Shown: positions 20,117-29,400 of the stretch, one piece after another
How positions within the stretch are numbered: position 1 is the stretch's first letter
Layout: each line of letters starts with the position of its first letter
Assembly (NCBI RefSeq): GCF_023016285.1
Contig: NZ_CP095413.1
Span: 4,171,001 to 4,235,000 of the forward strand
Length of the DNA stretch: 64,000 nucleotides
Direction: 5' to 3'
DNA from: Muricauda sp. SCSIO 64092
GTDB taxonomy: Bacteria > Bacteroidota > Bacteroidia > Flavobacteriales > Flavobacteriaceae
Position numbers and translations under genes: made by a program
Notes under the pieces: model-generated
Told to the model about the DNA's origin: nothing
Database searches by the model: none
The model's input: only the letters and a program-made list of their open reading frames with translations

Positions 20117-21331
20117 CAGATTCTTTACGGGAGATAGTCTCCCGCCACGAGGTGTTGCGCACCGTTATCCTATCGGATGAGGGCGTGGGCCACCAAGAGG
20201 TCCTCCCATCGGAGGACTGGGCCTTGGAGTATTATGATGCCGTGGAGCGCTCGGATGTAGAGGGCTATCTCAGCCTGTTCCTTTCAAGGGCCTTTGACCT
20301 TTCCAAGGACTATATGTTACGGGTGGGACTGTACAGGTTGGGTGAAGCGGAACATATTTTGGCCGGGGCCTTCCACCACATAGCAAGTGATGGCTGGTCC
20401 AACGCCATACTCATCAATGAGTTCGTGGCACTATACGGTTCAAAGAAGTCCGGGCTTCCGCACGGGCTCCCCGCGCTTGGGATCCAGTATTCGGATTATG
20501 CCCTATGGCAACGGGAGCACATAAGCGGTTCGTTTTTAGAAGAACAGCTGTCCTATTGGGAGGGCCATCTTAAGGACGTTTCAGTTTTGACCTTACCGAC
20601 GGATCGTCCCCGTAGCCCGCAGGTAGATAGTTCCGGTGGCAGCCTGTCCTTTGAACTGCCCCCCGATTTGAGCGCTTCGATCCATGGCCGTTGCCAGGAA
20701 GAGGGCGTTACCCTGTTCATGTTTTTGTTGGCGGCCTTCAAGGTACTGTTGTATCCGGTACAGCGGACAGAACGATATATGTGTGGGGACGTCCGTTGCC
20801 AACAGGACACAACAGGAACTCGAGGGGCTCATAGGGTTCTTTGTCAATACTTTGGCACTTCGCAGTGATGTGAGTGGCAAGTCTAGTTTCCGTTCCTTCC
20901 TCTCCCAGTTAAGGCAGACCACCTTATCGGCCTATGACCATCAGCATGCACCTTTTGAGAAGGTCGTCGACCGTACCGTCAAGACAAGGGACATGGCAAC
21001 AAGCCCCCTGTTCCAGGTTGCCTTTGCATTACAGCATGCTGCGGATGAAGCAGGGCTTGAGATGGAAGGGCTATCACTAGAATTCAAAGATATAACCGAA
21101 CATACTTCGAAATTTGATATCACCCTTACCGCCACCGAATTGGATACCGGTATTGCGATGAACATCGAATACCGCAGCTCTTTATTTGATCGTTCCACCA
21201 TGGAGCGTATGGCCTCGCATTACCGTGGGCTATTGGAGGGTATCGTTTTAGATCTGGACCGGTCTGTGGGAAGTATCCCTATGCTCACCTCTGAGGAGCT
21301 GACCACGGTACTGGAGGACTTCCAGGGCCCC
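18188..21331 (+). repeat. Tandem A-T-C unit, copy 1 (A3-T3-C4)
   Basis: Runs from GAGGTTGTTTACGACTCAG at the start of A3 to the same sequence at the start of A4. It is 3144 bp, which becomes 3138 bp (1046 codons) if the five-base duplication at 19841 and the extra T at 20754 are removed. The A-T part is almost identical to copy 2. Confidence 0.85.
19846..20868 (+). CDS. Synthetase A, segment 2 (end of T3 and first part of C4)
   Basis: Continuation of gene A after the first frameshift. It begins with the end of carrier domain 3 (SMVRRQMDVDLAIRDVF) and runs into condensation domain 4, including the catalytic FHHIASDGWS motif. A single extra T at 20754 then breaks the frame in the C-domain motif LLAAFKVLLYRYSGQ. 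The tail from there to the stop at 20868 is out of frame. This frame is also open back to 19609, but that part is a shadow of segment 1. On its own the piece has no complete enzyme domain, which argues that it is part of the larger gene rather than an independent one. Confidence 0.75.
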   Translation, partial: SMVRRQMDVDLAIRDVFVHPTISELGGHISGHSTGVLLPSIVPYDRSGMDRVPLSYSQERLWFIDQLQGSLEYHIPFVLRLEGTLDRTLLADSLREIVSRHEVLRTVILSDEGVGHQEVLPSEDWALEYYDAVERSDVEGYLSLFLSRAFDLSKDYMLRVGLYRLGEAEHILAGAFHHIASDGWSNAILINEFVALYGSKKSGLPHGLPALGIQYSDYALWQREHISGSFLEEQLSYWEGHLKDVSVLTLPTDRPRSPQVDSSGGSLSFELPPDLSASIHGRCQEEGVTLFMFLLAAFKVLLYPVQRTERYMCGDVRCQQDTTGTRGAHRVLCQYFGTSQ

Positions 21332-23080
21332 GAGGTTGTTTACGACTCAGAGAAGACATTAGTTGATCTTTTTGAGGAGCAGGCCCGCTCCACACCGGAG
21401 CATGTGGCCCTGGTCTACCAGGACCGGACCCTTACATACCGTGAGCTCGACCGCCGTTCGAACCAGTTGGCGCGTTACCTAAAAGGGCAGGGTTCTGGCC
21501 CGGAGGCATTGGTGGGGATATGTATAGAGCGTTCCCTGGAGATGGTAATTGGGATATTGGGGATACTGAAGTCGGGCGGGGCCTATGTGCCCATGGATCC
21601 AGACTATCCTTCCCAGCGCATCGGTTATATGCTCGAGGATTCACAGATCAGATTGTTGCTAAGCTCCAGCGGGAGCATCGAAAACGTGCCCGATCTGGAC
21701 CACCGTACCGTGCTCCTCGACAGGGATTGGGGGACGATATCCCAGCAGTCAACCCGCAAGCTCTCCACAGGCCCCTCCCAGGAAAACCTCGCTTATGTCA
21801 TCTACACCAGCGGGTCGACAGGGCAGCCAAAAGGCGTCATGATCGAGCATCACAGTATACGCAACCTGGTAGTTTCCCAGATAGCGATATTCAATGTCAC
21901 TGCAGAGAGCAGTGTATTGCAATTTGCCTCCTTTGGATTTGATGCCTCCTGTTCAGAGCTATTTACCACCCTTCTAACGGGTGCCTCGCTTATTGTTCCG
22001 ACCAAAGAAGAATTGTTGTCCACCACCCGGGCCGTTGATCTTATGAATACCCATAAGGTCGATGTAGTGACTTTACCGCCTTCTTATCAGGTATTACTGA
22101 AAGATATGCAAGTTCCCTCACTGCGGACGATTATTTCCGCCGGAGAATCGTTAAACATCCCTGTAACCAAGCACTTTCAATCTCAGGGCATCCGTATAGT
22201 GAACTTTTATGGTCCCACGGAGAATACCATAGGGACTTCCATGTCGGAGAATCCGATACTATCCAATGGACTATCAACCATCGGCAAACCCATATCAAAC
22301 ACCCGCCTGTACATCGTATCGGAGGACACGGCCCTGTGCCCGATCGGCATAGTCGGGGAGCTGTGTATCTCCGGTTCCGGTCTGTCCAGGGGCTATCTCA
22401 ACCGTCCGGACCTGACCGCCTCGAAGTTCGTCCCCAACCCCTTCAGCGGCATCGAGGGCGACCTTATGTACCGAACCGGTGACCTGGCACGCTGGCTGCC
22501 CGACGGCAACATAGAGTTCATCGGACGGGCCGACCACCAGGTAAAGATCCGTGGCTACCGCATCGAACTCGGGGAGATCGAGAGCGTCCTTTCACAACAG
22601 GGGCAGATCGGCTCCAGCTGTGTCGTGGTCCATACCGACGAGAACGGTTCCAAACGGTTGGTGGGGTACGTTGTGGCCGACGGGGACCTGGACCGTACGG
22701 AACTGCAGAAAAGCTTGAAGCAGCAACTACCGGATTATATGGTGCCCACGATATGGGTGGAACTGGATGGTATGCCCTTGACCGCCAATGGAAAGATAGA
22801 CCGTGCTTCCCTTCCCTTGCCCGACCAGTCCTCGCTCTCAACCCGGGCCTATGTCGGTCCCCCGGACCGAGACGGAGGAGTCCCTGGCCGCTATTTGGCA
22901 GGAGCTGTTGGGCGTAGACCGCATCGGTGTCCTGGACAATTTCTTCGAACTGGGGGGACATTCCCTACTGGCAACGCGACTGGTATCGATGGTCCGCCGC
23001 CAGATGGACGTGGACCTGGCCATCAGGGATGTTTTTGTACACCCTACCATTTCAGAGTTGGGGGGCCATATATCGGGGCA
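19980..23080 (+). other. Module 4: C-A-T, predicted same residue as module 3
   Basis: C4 is interrupted by the extra T at 20754 and carrier domain 4 by the extra C near 22861; apart from these, all core motifs are present. The A4 pocket is the same as that of A3 (DASTIAFIGK), and the surrounding DNA is the same to the eye over most of the domain. The module is a tandem copy of module 3. Two adjacent identical residues are therefore expected in the product. Confidence 0.7.
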
Positions 23081-23119
23081 TTCCACAGGGGTATTGTTGC
23101 CCTCCATTGTCCCCTATGA
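20756..23119 (+). CDS. Synthetase A, segment 3 (rest of C4, A4, start of T4)
   Basis: Continuation of gene A after the second frameshift. It encodes the C-terminal half of condensation domain 4 and the whole of adenylation domain 4 (YTSGSTGQPKGV, YGPTEN, RTGDLARW and NGKIDR motifs all present). Real coding stops at the start of carrier domain 4: an extra C in a run of C at 22859-22863 shifts the frame. The residues from there to the stop at 23119 are out of frame. The frame also extends upstream to 20684, which is shadow. The adenylation domain is essentially identical to A3 and to the N-terminal part of A9. Confidence 0.78.
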   Translation, partial: RYSGQNDICVGTSVANRTQQELEGLIGFFVNTLALRSDVSGKSSFRSFLSQLRQTTLSAYDHQHAPFEKVVDRTVKTRDMATSPLFQVAFALQHAADEAGLEMEGLSLEFKDITEHTSKFDITLTATELDTGIAMNIEYRSSLFDRSTMERMASHYRGLLEGIVLDLDRSVGSIPMLTSEELTTVLEDFQGPEVVYDSEKTLVDLFEEQARSTPEHVALVYQDRTLTYRELDRRSNQLARYLKGQGSGPEALVGICIERSLEMVIGILGILKSGGAYVPMDPDYPSQRIGYMLEDSQIRLLLSSSGSIENVPDLDHRTVLLDRDWGTISQQSTRKLSTGPSQENLAYVIYTSGSTGQPKGVMIEHHSIRNLVVSQIAIFNVTAESSVLQFASFGFDASCSELFTTLLTGASLIVPTKEELLSTTRAVDLMNTHKVDVVTLPPSYQVLLKDMQVPSLRTIISAGESLNIPVTKHFQSQGIRIVNFYGPTENTIGTSMSENPILSNGLSTIGKPISNTRLYIVSEDTALCPIGIVGELCISGSGLSRGYLNRPDLTASKFVPNPFSGIEGDLMYRTGDLARWLPDGNIEFIGRADHQVKIRGYRIELGEIESVLSQQGQIGSSCVVVHTDENGSKRLVGYVVADGDLDRTELQKSLKQQLPDYMVPTIWVELDGMPLTANGKIDRASLPLPDQSSLSTRAYVGPPDRDGGVPGRYLAGAVGRRPHRCPGQFLRTGGTFPTGNATGIDGPPPDGRGPGHQGCFCTPYHFRVGGPYIGAFHRGIVALHCPL

Positions 23120-24470
23120 CCGTTCGGGTATGGACAGGGTCCCATTGTCCTACAGCCAGGAGCGTTTGTGGTTCATCGACCAGTTACAGGGCAGTTTGGA
23201 ATATCACATTCCCTTTGTCCTGCGCTTGGAAGGCACATTGGATCGCACCTTGTTAGCAGATTCTTTACGGGAGATAGTCTCCCGCCACGAGGTGTTGCGC
23301 ACCGTTATCCTATCGGATGAGGGCGTGGGCCACCAAGAGGTCCTCCCATCGGAGGACTGGGCCTTGGAGTATTATGATGCCGTGGAGCGCTCGGATGTAG
23401 AGGGCTATCTCAGCCTGTTCCTTTCAAGGGCCTTTGACCTTTCCAAGGACTATATGTTACGGGTGGGACTGTACAGGTTGGGTGAAGCGGAACATATTTT
23501 GGCCGGGGCCTTCCACCACATAGCAAGTGATGGCTGGTCCAACGCCATACTCATCAATGAGTTCGTGGCACTATACGGTTCAAAGAAGTCCGGGCTTCCG
23601 CACGGGCTCCCCGCGCTTGGGATCCAGTATTCGGATTATGCCCTATGGCAACGGGAGCACATAAGCGGTTCGTTTTTAGAAGAACAGCTGTCCTATTGGG
23701 AGGGCCATCTTAAGGACGTTTCAGTTTTGACCTTACCGACGGATCGTCCCCGTAGCCCGCAGGTAGATAGTTCCGGTGGCAGCCTGTCCTTTGAACTGCC
23801 CCCCGATTTGAGCGCTTCGATCCATGGCCGTTGCCAGGAAGAGGGCGTTACCCTGTTCATGTTTTTGTTGGCGGCCTTCAAGGTACTGTTGTACCGGTAC
23901 AGCGGACAGAACGATATATGTGTGGGGACGTCCGTTGCCAACAGGACACAACAGGAACTCGAGGGGCTCATAGGGTTCTTTGTCAATACTTTGGCACTTC
24001 GCAGTGATGTGAGTGGCAAGTCTAGTTTCCGTTCCTTCCTCTCCCAGTTAAGGCAGACCACCTTATCGGCCTATGACCATCAGCATGCACCTTTTGAGAA
24101 GGTCGTCGACCGTACCGTCAAGACAAGGGACATGGCAACAAGCCCCCTGTTCCAGGTTGCCTTTGCATTACAGCATGCTGCGGATGAAGCAGGGCTTGAG
24201 ATGGAAGGGCTATCACTAGAATTCAAAGATATAACCGAACATACTTCGAAATTTGATATCACCCTTACCGCCACCGAATTGGATACCGGTATTGCGATGA
24301 ACATCGAATACCGCAGCTCTTTATTTGATCGTTCCACCATGGAGCGTATGGCCTCGCATTACCGTGGGCTATTGGAGGGTATCGTTTTAGATCTGGACCG
24401 GTCTGTGGGAAGTATCCCTATGCTCACCTCTGAGGAGCTGACCACGGTACTGGAGGACTTCCAGGGCCCC
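21332..24470 (+). repeat. Tandem A-T-C unit, copy 2 (A4-T4-C5)
   Basis: Second unit of 3139 bp, 3138 bp without the extra C near 22861. A third partial copy begins at 24471 and diverges at about 24990, where the threonine-specific core starts. Apart from a few differences near the left end and the indels, I see almost no substitutions between the two copies, so the duplication is recent or is kept uniform by gene conversion. Confidence 0.85.
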
Positions 24471-26300
24471 GAGGTTGTTTACGACTCAGAGAAGACATTA
24501 GTTGATCTTTTTGAGGAGCAGGCCCGCTCCACACCGGAGCATGTGGCCCTGGTCTACCAGGACCGGACCCTTACATACCGTGAGCTCGACCGCCGTTCGA
24601 ACCAGTTGGCGCGTTACCTAAAAGGGCAGGGTTCTGGCCCGGAGGCATTGGTGGGGATATGTATAGAGCGTTCCCTGGAGATGGTAATTGGGATATTGGG
24701 GATACTGAAGTCGGGCGGGGCCTATGTGCCCATGGATCCAGACTATCCTTCCCAGCGCATCGGTTATATGCTCGAGGATGCACAGATCAGATTGTTGCTA
24801 AGCTCCAGCGGGAGCATCGAAAACGTGCCCGATCTGGACCACCGTACCGTGCTCCTCGATAGGGATTGGGGGACGATATCCCAGCAGTCAACCCGCAAGC
24901 TCTCCACAGGCCCCTCCCAGGAAAACCTCGCTTATGTCATCTACACCAGCGGGTCGACAGGACAGCCAAAAGGCGTCATGATTGAGCATAGTAATGTAGT
25001 AAGACTATTCAAAACAGAGAATCCTCTATTTGAATTCAAGAGTGATGATGTATGGACATTATTTCATTCCTTCTGTTTTGATTTTTCGGTTTGGGAACTT
25101 TTTGGTGCGCTTTTGTTCGGAGGAAAATTGCACATAATTCCAAAAGAAATTACCAAAGACCTGACCACGTTCGGAAAGCTTTTGATATCCGAGAAAGTTA
25201 CCATCCTGAATCAGACTCCTTCCTCTTTTTATGCCCTTCAAGAACATTTATTATCACTTTCTAACCACCTAGAACTTCGCTATGTAATATTTGGAGGAGA
25301 AGCGTTAAACCCTCCACAACTAAAACAGTGGGAAGAAAAGTATCCTGAATGCCAGTTAATAAACATGTATGGAATTACAGAAACCACTGTTCATGTCACA
25401 TATAAGGAAATTACAAATAAAGAAATTCTAGAGCCTACAAGTAATATTGGGAAAGCAATACCTACGCTCCATAGTTACATTCTTGATAAAGAATTAAATC
25501 CCGTGCCAATCAGTATAGTCGGAGAGCTGTGCATCTCCGGTCCCGGTCTGTCCAGGGGCTATTTGAACCGTCCTGATTTAACGGCCTCGAAGTTCGTCCC
25601 CAACCCCTTCAGCGGCATCGAGGGCGACCTTATGTACCGTACGGGAGATTTAGCCCGCTGGCTGCCCGACGGCAACATAGAGTTCATCGGACGGGCCGAC
25701 CACCAGGTAAAGATACGCGGCTACCGCATCGAACTGGGCGAGATCGAGAGCGTCCTGTCACAACAGGGGCAGATCGGCGCGAGCTGTGTCGTGGCCCATA
25801 CCGACGAGAACGGTTCCAAACGGTTGATGGGGTACGTTGTGGCCGACGGGGACCTGGATTGTTCAGCCTTGCAAAACCGATTAAAGCAACAGCTTCCGGA
25901 TTATATGGTACCCACAATCTGGATGGAACTGGAACGCATGCCCTTGACCGCCAACGGCAAGATAGACCGTGCTTCCCTTCCCTTGCCCGACCAGTCCTCA
26001 CTTTCGACCCAGGCCTATGTCGGTCCCCGGACCAAGACGGAGGAATCGCTGGTCGGTATTTGGCAGGAGTTGTTGGGCGTAGACCGCGTTGGTGTCCTGG
26101 ACAATTTCTTCGAACTGGGGGGACATTCCCTACTGGCAACGCGACTGGTATCGATGATATGCCGTAGGCTGGAGATCGACCTGGCCATTAAAGACATATT
26201 CGAGTTCGGTACGATTGAAGAATTGGCAATATTTATCGACTACAACTTTAAAGATGAAGATGAGGACAATGAAGCGTATAAGTTTGTTGTAAAAATTTGA
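22863..26300 (+). CDS. Synthetase A, segment 4 (T4 and module 5, true C terminus)
   Basis: Last segment of gene A. It encodes carrier domain 4 (LGGHSLLATRL), a complete C5-A5-T5 module that reads as threonine-specific, and a short acidic tail (FKDEDEDNEAYKF) after the last carrier domain. The TAA at 26298 is a real stop: gene B starts 6 bp later with a docking domain. The tail may be the partner of that docking domain; this is inference. The frame also extends upstream to 22803, which is shadow. There is no thioesterase or reductase, so the chain must be passed on to gene B. Confidence 0.85.
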   Translation, partial: RTETEESLAAIWQELLGVDRIGVLDNFFELGGHSLLATRLVSMVRRQMDVDLAIRDVFVHPTISELGGHISGHSTGVLLPSIVPYDRSGMDRVPLSYSQERLWFIDQLQGSLEYHIPFVLRLEGTLDRTLLADSLREIVSRHEVLRTVILSDEGVGHQEVLPSEDWALEYYDAVERSDVEGYLSLFLSRAFDLSKDYMLRVGLYRLGEAEHILAGAFHHIASDGWSNAILINEFVALYGSKKSGLPHGLPALGIQYSDYALWQREHISGSFLEEQLSYWEGHLKDVSVLTLPTDRPRSPQVDSSGGSLSFELPPDLSASIHGRCQEEGVTLFMFLLAAFKVLLYRYSGQNDICVGTSVANRTQQELEGLIGFFVNTLALRSDVSGKSSFRSFLSQLRQTTLSAYDHQHAPFEKVVDRTVKTRDMATSPLFQVAFALQHAADEAGLEMEGLSLEFKDITEHTSKFDITLTATELDTGIAMNIEYRSSLFDRSTMERMASHYRGLLEGIVLDLDRSVGSIPMLTSEELTTVLEDFQGPEVVYDSEKTLVDLFEEQARSTPEHVALVYQDRTLTYRELDRRSNQLARYLKGQGSGPEALVGICIERSLEMVIGILGILKSGGAYVPMDPDYPSQRIGYMLEDAQIRLLLSSSGSIENVPDLDHRTVLLDRDWGTISQQSTRKLSTGPSQENLAYVIYTSGSTGQPKGVMIEHSNVVRLFKTENPLFEFKSDDVWTLFHSFCFDFSVWELFGALLFGGKLHIIPKEITKDLTTFGKLLISEKVTILNQTPSSFYALQEHLLSLSNHLELRYVIFGGEALNPPQLKQWEEKYPECQLINMYGITETTVHVTYKEITNKEILEPTSNIGKAIPTLHSYILDKELNPVPISIVGELCISGPGLSRGYLNRPDLTASKFVPNPFSGIEGDLMYRTGDLARWLPDGNIEFIGRADHQVKIRGYRIELGEIESVLSQQGQIGASCVVAHTDENGSKRLMGYVVADGDLDCSALQNRLKQQLPDYMVPTIWMELERMPLTANGKIDRASLPLPDQSSLSTQAYVGPRTKTEESLVGIWQELLGVDRVGVLDNFFELGGHSLLATRLVSMICRRLEIDLAIKDIFEFGTIEELAIFIDYNFKDEDEDNEAYKFVVKI
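23125..26235 (+). other. Module 5: C-A-T, predicted threonine
   Basis: C5 is almost identical to C4. The A5 pocket read by eye is DFWNIGMVHK, an exact match to the well-known threonine code, so this is one of the firmest predictions in the cluster. The GPTE motif is GITE here (YGITETTVH), as in many threonine domains. The specificity core (about 24990-25510) is A+T-rich and unlike A3 and A4, while the flanks are the shared G+C-rich scaffold. T5 ends with LGGHS and a divergent helix (MICRRLEIDLAIKDIFEF), then the C-terminal tail. Confidence 0.85.
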
Positions 26301-26306
26301 TTATCA

Positions 26307-26490
26307 ATGGATAGCACTATTTTAGAAATACTCAGACGGGCAAGTTCAGAAGATATAAAACTTGAGTTGGAAAATGGTTCATTGAACCTGAAATCCAAGA
26401 CTGGGTATATCAGTCCGGAAATGATACAGGAGATAAGGGACAAGAAGGAATTGATAATTCAGCATCTTCAAAAACTCAAAGATAAAAATG
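26307..26490 (+). other. TubC-like N-terminal docking domain of synthetase B
   Basis: The first 55 or so residues of gene B form a compact alpha-beta pattern like the TubC N-terminal docking domain. There is a helix (ILEILRRAS), a strand with a charged loop (IKLELENGSLNLKS), then SPEMIQEIRDKKELIIQHL. In other systems this fold binds a short C-terminal tail of the upstream synthetase. Here that partner would be the acidic end of gene A. The identification is by sequence pattern only. Confidence 0.7.
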
Positions 26491-29400
26491 TACCCTCCAT
26501 ATTCAAAAGCCGTATTCAACCTTACGATCGTTCAGGTATGGATAGGATCCCCTTATCGTATAGCCAGGAGCGTTTGTGGTTCATCGACCAGTTACAGGGC
26601 AGTTTGGAATATCACATTCCCTTTGTCCTGCGCTTGGAAGGCACATTGGATCGCACCTTGTTAGCAGATTCTTTACGGGAGATAGTTTCGCGCCATGAGG
26701 TATTGCGTACTGTTATCGTATCCGAAGATGGCGTTGGCCACCAAGAGGTCCTCCCATCGGAGGACTGGGCCTTGGAGTATTATGATGCCGTGGAGCGCTC
26801 GGATGTAGAGGGCTATCTCAGCCTGTTCCTTTCAAGGGCCTTTGACCTTTCCAAGGACTATATGTTACGGGTGGGACTGTACAGGTTGGGTGAAGCGGAA
26901 CATATTTTGGCCGGGGCCTTCCACCACATAGCAAGTGATGGCTGGTCCAACGGTATACTCATCAACGAGTTCGTAGCGCTCTATAGTTCAAAGAAGTCGG
27001 GGCTTCCGCACGGGCTTCCCGCACTTGAGATCCAGTATTCGGATTATGCCCTATGGCAACGCGAGCATATAAGCGGACCGCTCCTGGAAGAACAGTTGTC
27101 CTATTGGGAGGGCCATCTTAAGGACGTTTCAGTTTTGACCTTACCGACGGATCGTCCCCGTAGCCCGCAGGTAGATAGTTCCGGTGGCAGTCTGTCCTTT
27201 GAACTGCCCCCGGACCTGAGTGCTTCGATCCGTGGCCGTTGCCAGGAAGAGGGCGTTACCCTGTTCATGTTTTTGTTGGCGGCCTTCAAGGTACTGTTGT
27301 ACCGGTACAGCGGACAGACCGATATATGTGTGGGGACATCCGTCGCCAACAGGACGCAACAGGAACTCGAGGGGCTCATAGGGTTCTTTGTCAATACTTT
27401 GGCACTTCGCAGTGATGTGAGTGGCAAGTCTAGTTTCCGTTCCTTCCTCTCCCAGTTAAGGCAGACCACCTTATCGGCATATGACCATCAGCATGCGCCT
27501 TTTGAGAAGGTCGTCGACCGTACCGTCAAGACAAGGGACATGGCAACAAGCCCCTTGTTCCAAGTGATGTTTGTACTACAGAATACACCGGAGGAACGTG
27601 AAATTGTCATAGAAGGGCTTTCTATAAGCACATACCATCAGGATATCACATCTGCAAAACGTTTTTTAACTCTTACCGCCACCGAATTGGATACGGGTAT
27701 TGCGATGAATATCGAGTACCGCAGCTCTTTATTTGATCGTTCCACCATGGAGCGTATGGCCTCGCATTACCGTGGGCTATTGGAGGGTATCGTTTTAGAT
27801 CTGGACCGGTCTGTGGGAAGTATCCCTATGCTAACCCCTCAAGAGCTGACCACGGTACTGGAGGACTTCCAGGGCCCCGAGGTTGTTTACGACTCAGAGA
27901 AGACATTAGTTGATCTTTTTGAGCAGCAGGCCCGCTCCACACCGGAGCATGTGGCCCTGGTCTACCAGGACCGGACCCTTACATACCGTGAGCTCGACCG
28001 CCGTTCGAACCAGTTGGCGCGTTACCTAAAAGGGCAGGGTTCTGGCCCGGAGGCATTGGTGGGGATATGTATAGAGCGTTCCCTGGAGATGGTAATTGGG
28101 ATATTGGGGATACTGAAGTCGGGCGGGGCATATGTGCCCATGGATCCAGACTATCCTTCCCAGCGCATCGGTTATATGCTCGAGGATTCACAGATCAGAT
28201 TGTTGCTAAGCTCCAGCGGGAGCATCGAAAACGTGCCTGATATGGGCCACAGTACCGTGCTCCTCGACAGGGATTGGGCGTTGATATCGGAAGAGTCAAC
28301 CCGCAAGTTGTCCCGGAAGTCTTCATCGGATAACCTGGCCTATGTCATCTACACTAGCGGGTCGACAGGGCAGCCAAAAGGGGTTATGGTTGAGCATGCC
28401 AGTATCTCTAATGAGATTCAATACTATTCTGAATTATTTGAATTTGGTACTGAAGACCGACAGTTATTACTAGCAAATTATGCATTCGACGCTTCCGTAG
28501 AACAGATTTTTTTACCCATTACCAATGGAGGGGCTTTGGTATTGATTTCAAATGAAGATATGTTAAGTCCTGAAAAATTTGAGGACTCTTTAGATCACTT
28601 TGGTATAACACATTTTCAAGCTACTCCCTCCTTATTAAAAACAATAACTCCAAGAAAATACTCAAAACTACAACGAGTGTGTTCAGGTGGAGAAGTTTGC
28701 CCACCAGACTTAGCTGTTCGATGGAGTGCCCACGTAAAGTTTTTCAATAAATATGGCCCAACAGAAGCTGCTGTAAATTCAACTTATTATTCCTATTCCA
28801 AAAAAAATCCAGGGATTCCTTCCATTCCAATAGGGAAGCCACTGGCTAATGTTCAGCTTTATGTGCTAGATAGTAATGAATGTCTTGTTCCTATTGGAGT
28901 TCCTGGAGAATTACATATTGGAGGAGTAGGAGTAGCGAGAGGATATCTCAACCGAAAGGAACTCAACCATCAGAAATTCATCACCCATCCACAATCCAAG
29001 AACAACCAACGTCTTTACAAAACAGGAGATTTGGTGAAATGGCTTCCCGATGGCAATCTTTTGTACTTGGGCCGTACTGATACTCAAGTAAAGATCAGAG
29101 GGTATCGTATTGAAGTCGAAGAAATCGAAATCGCTATACAAAATCTAGGATTGGTCTCAGCTGTCTCGGTTATTACAAGATCAGATGAGAATAGCCATGA
29201 ACGCTTAATAGCTTATGTTATTGATAAAGAAGGTTTTAGCAGAGAAGAAGCTCAAAAAAAACTTTCCGCAAGTCTTCCTGAGTACATGGTTCCTGCCATT
29301 TGGATAAAGTTAAAGGAGTTTCCTCTTACCCCTAACGGAAAGGTTGATAGAAACTCACTGCCTCATCCGGAACGTCTGGACTTGACCACTTCAGAGTATG

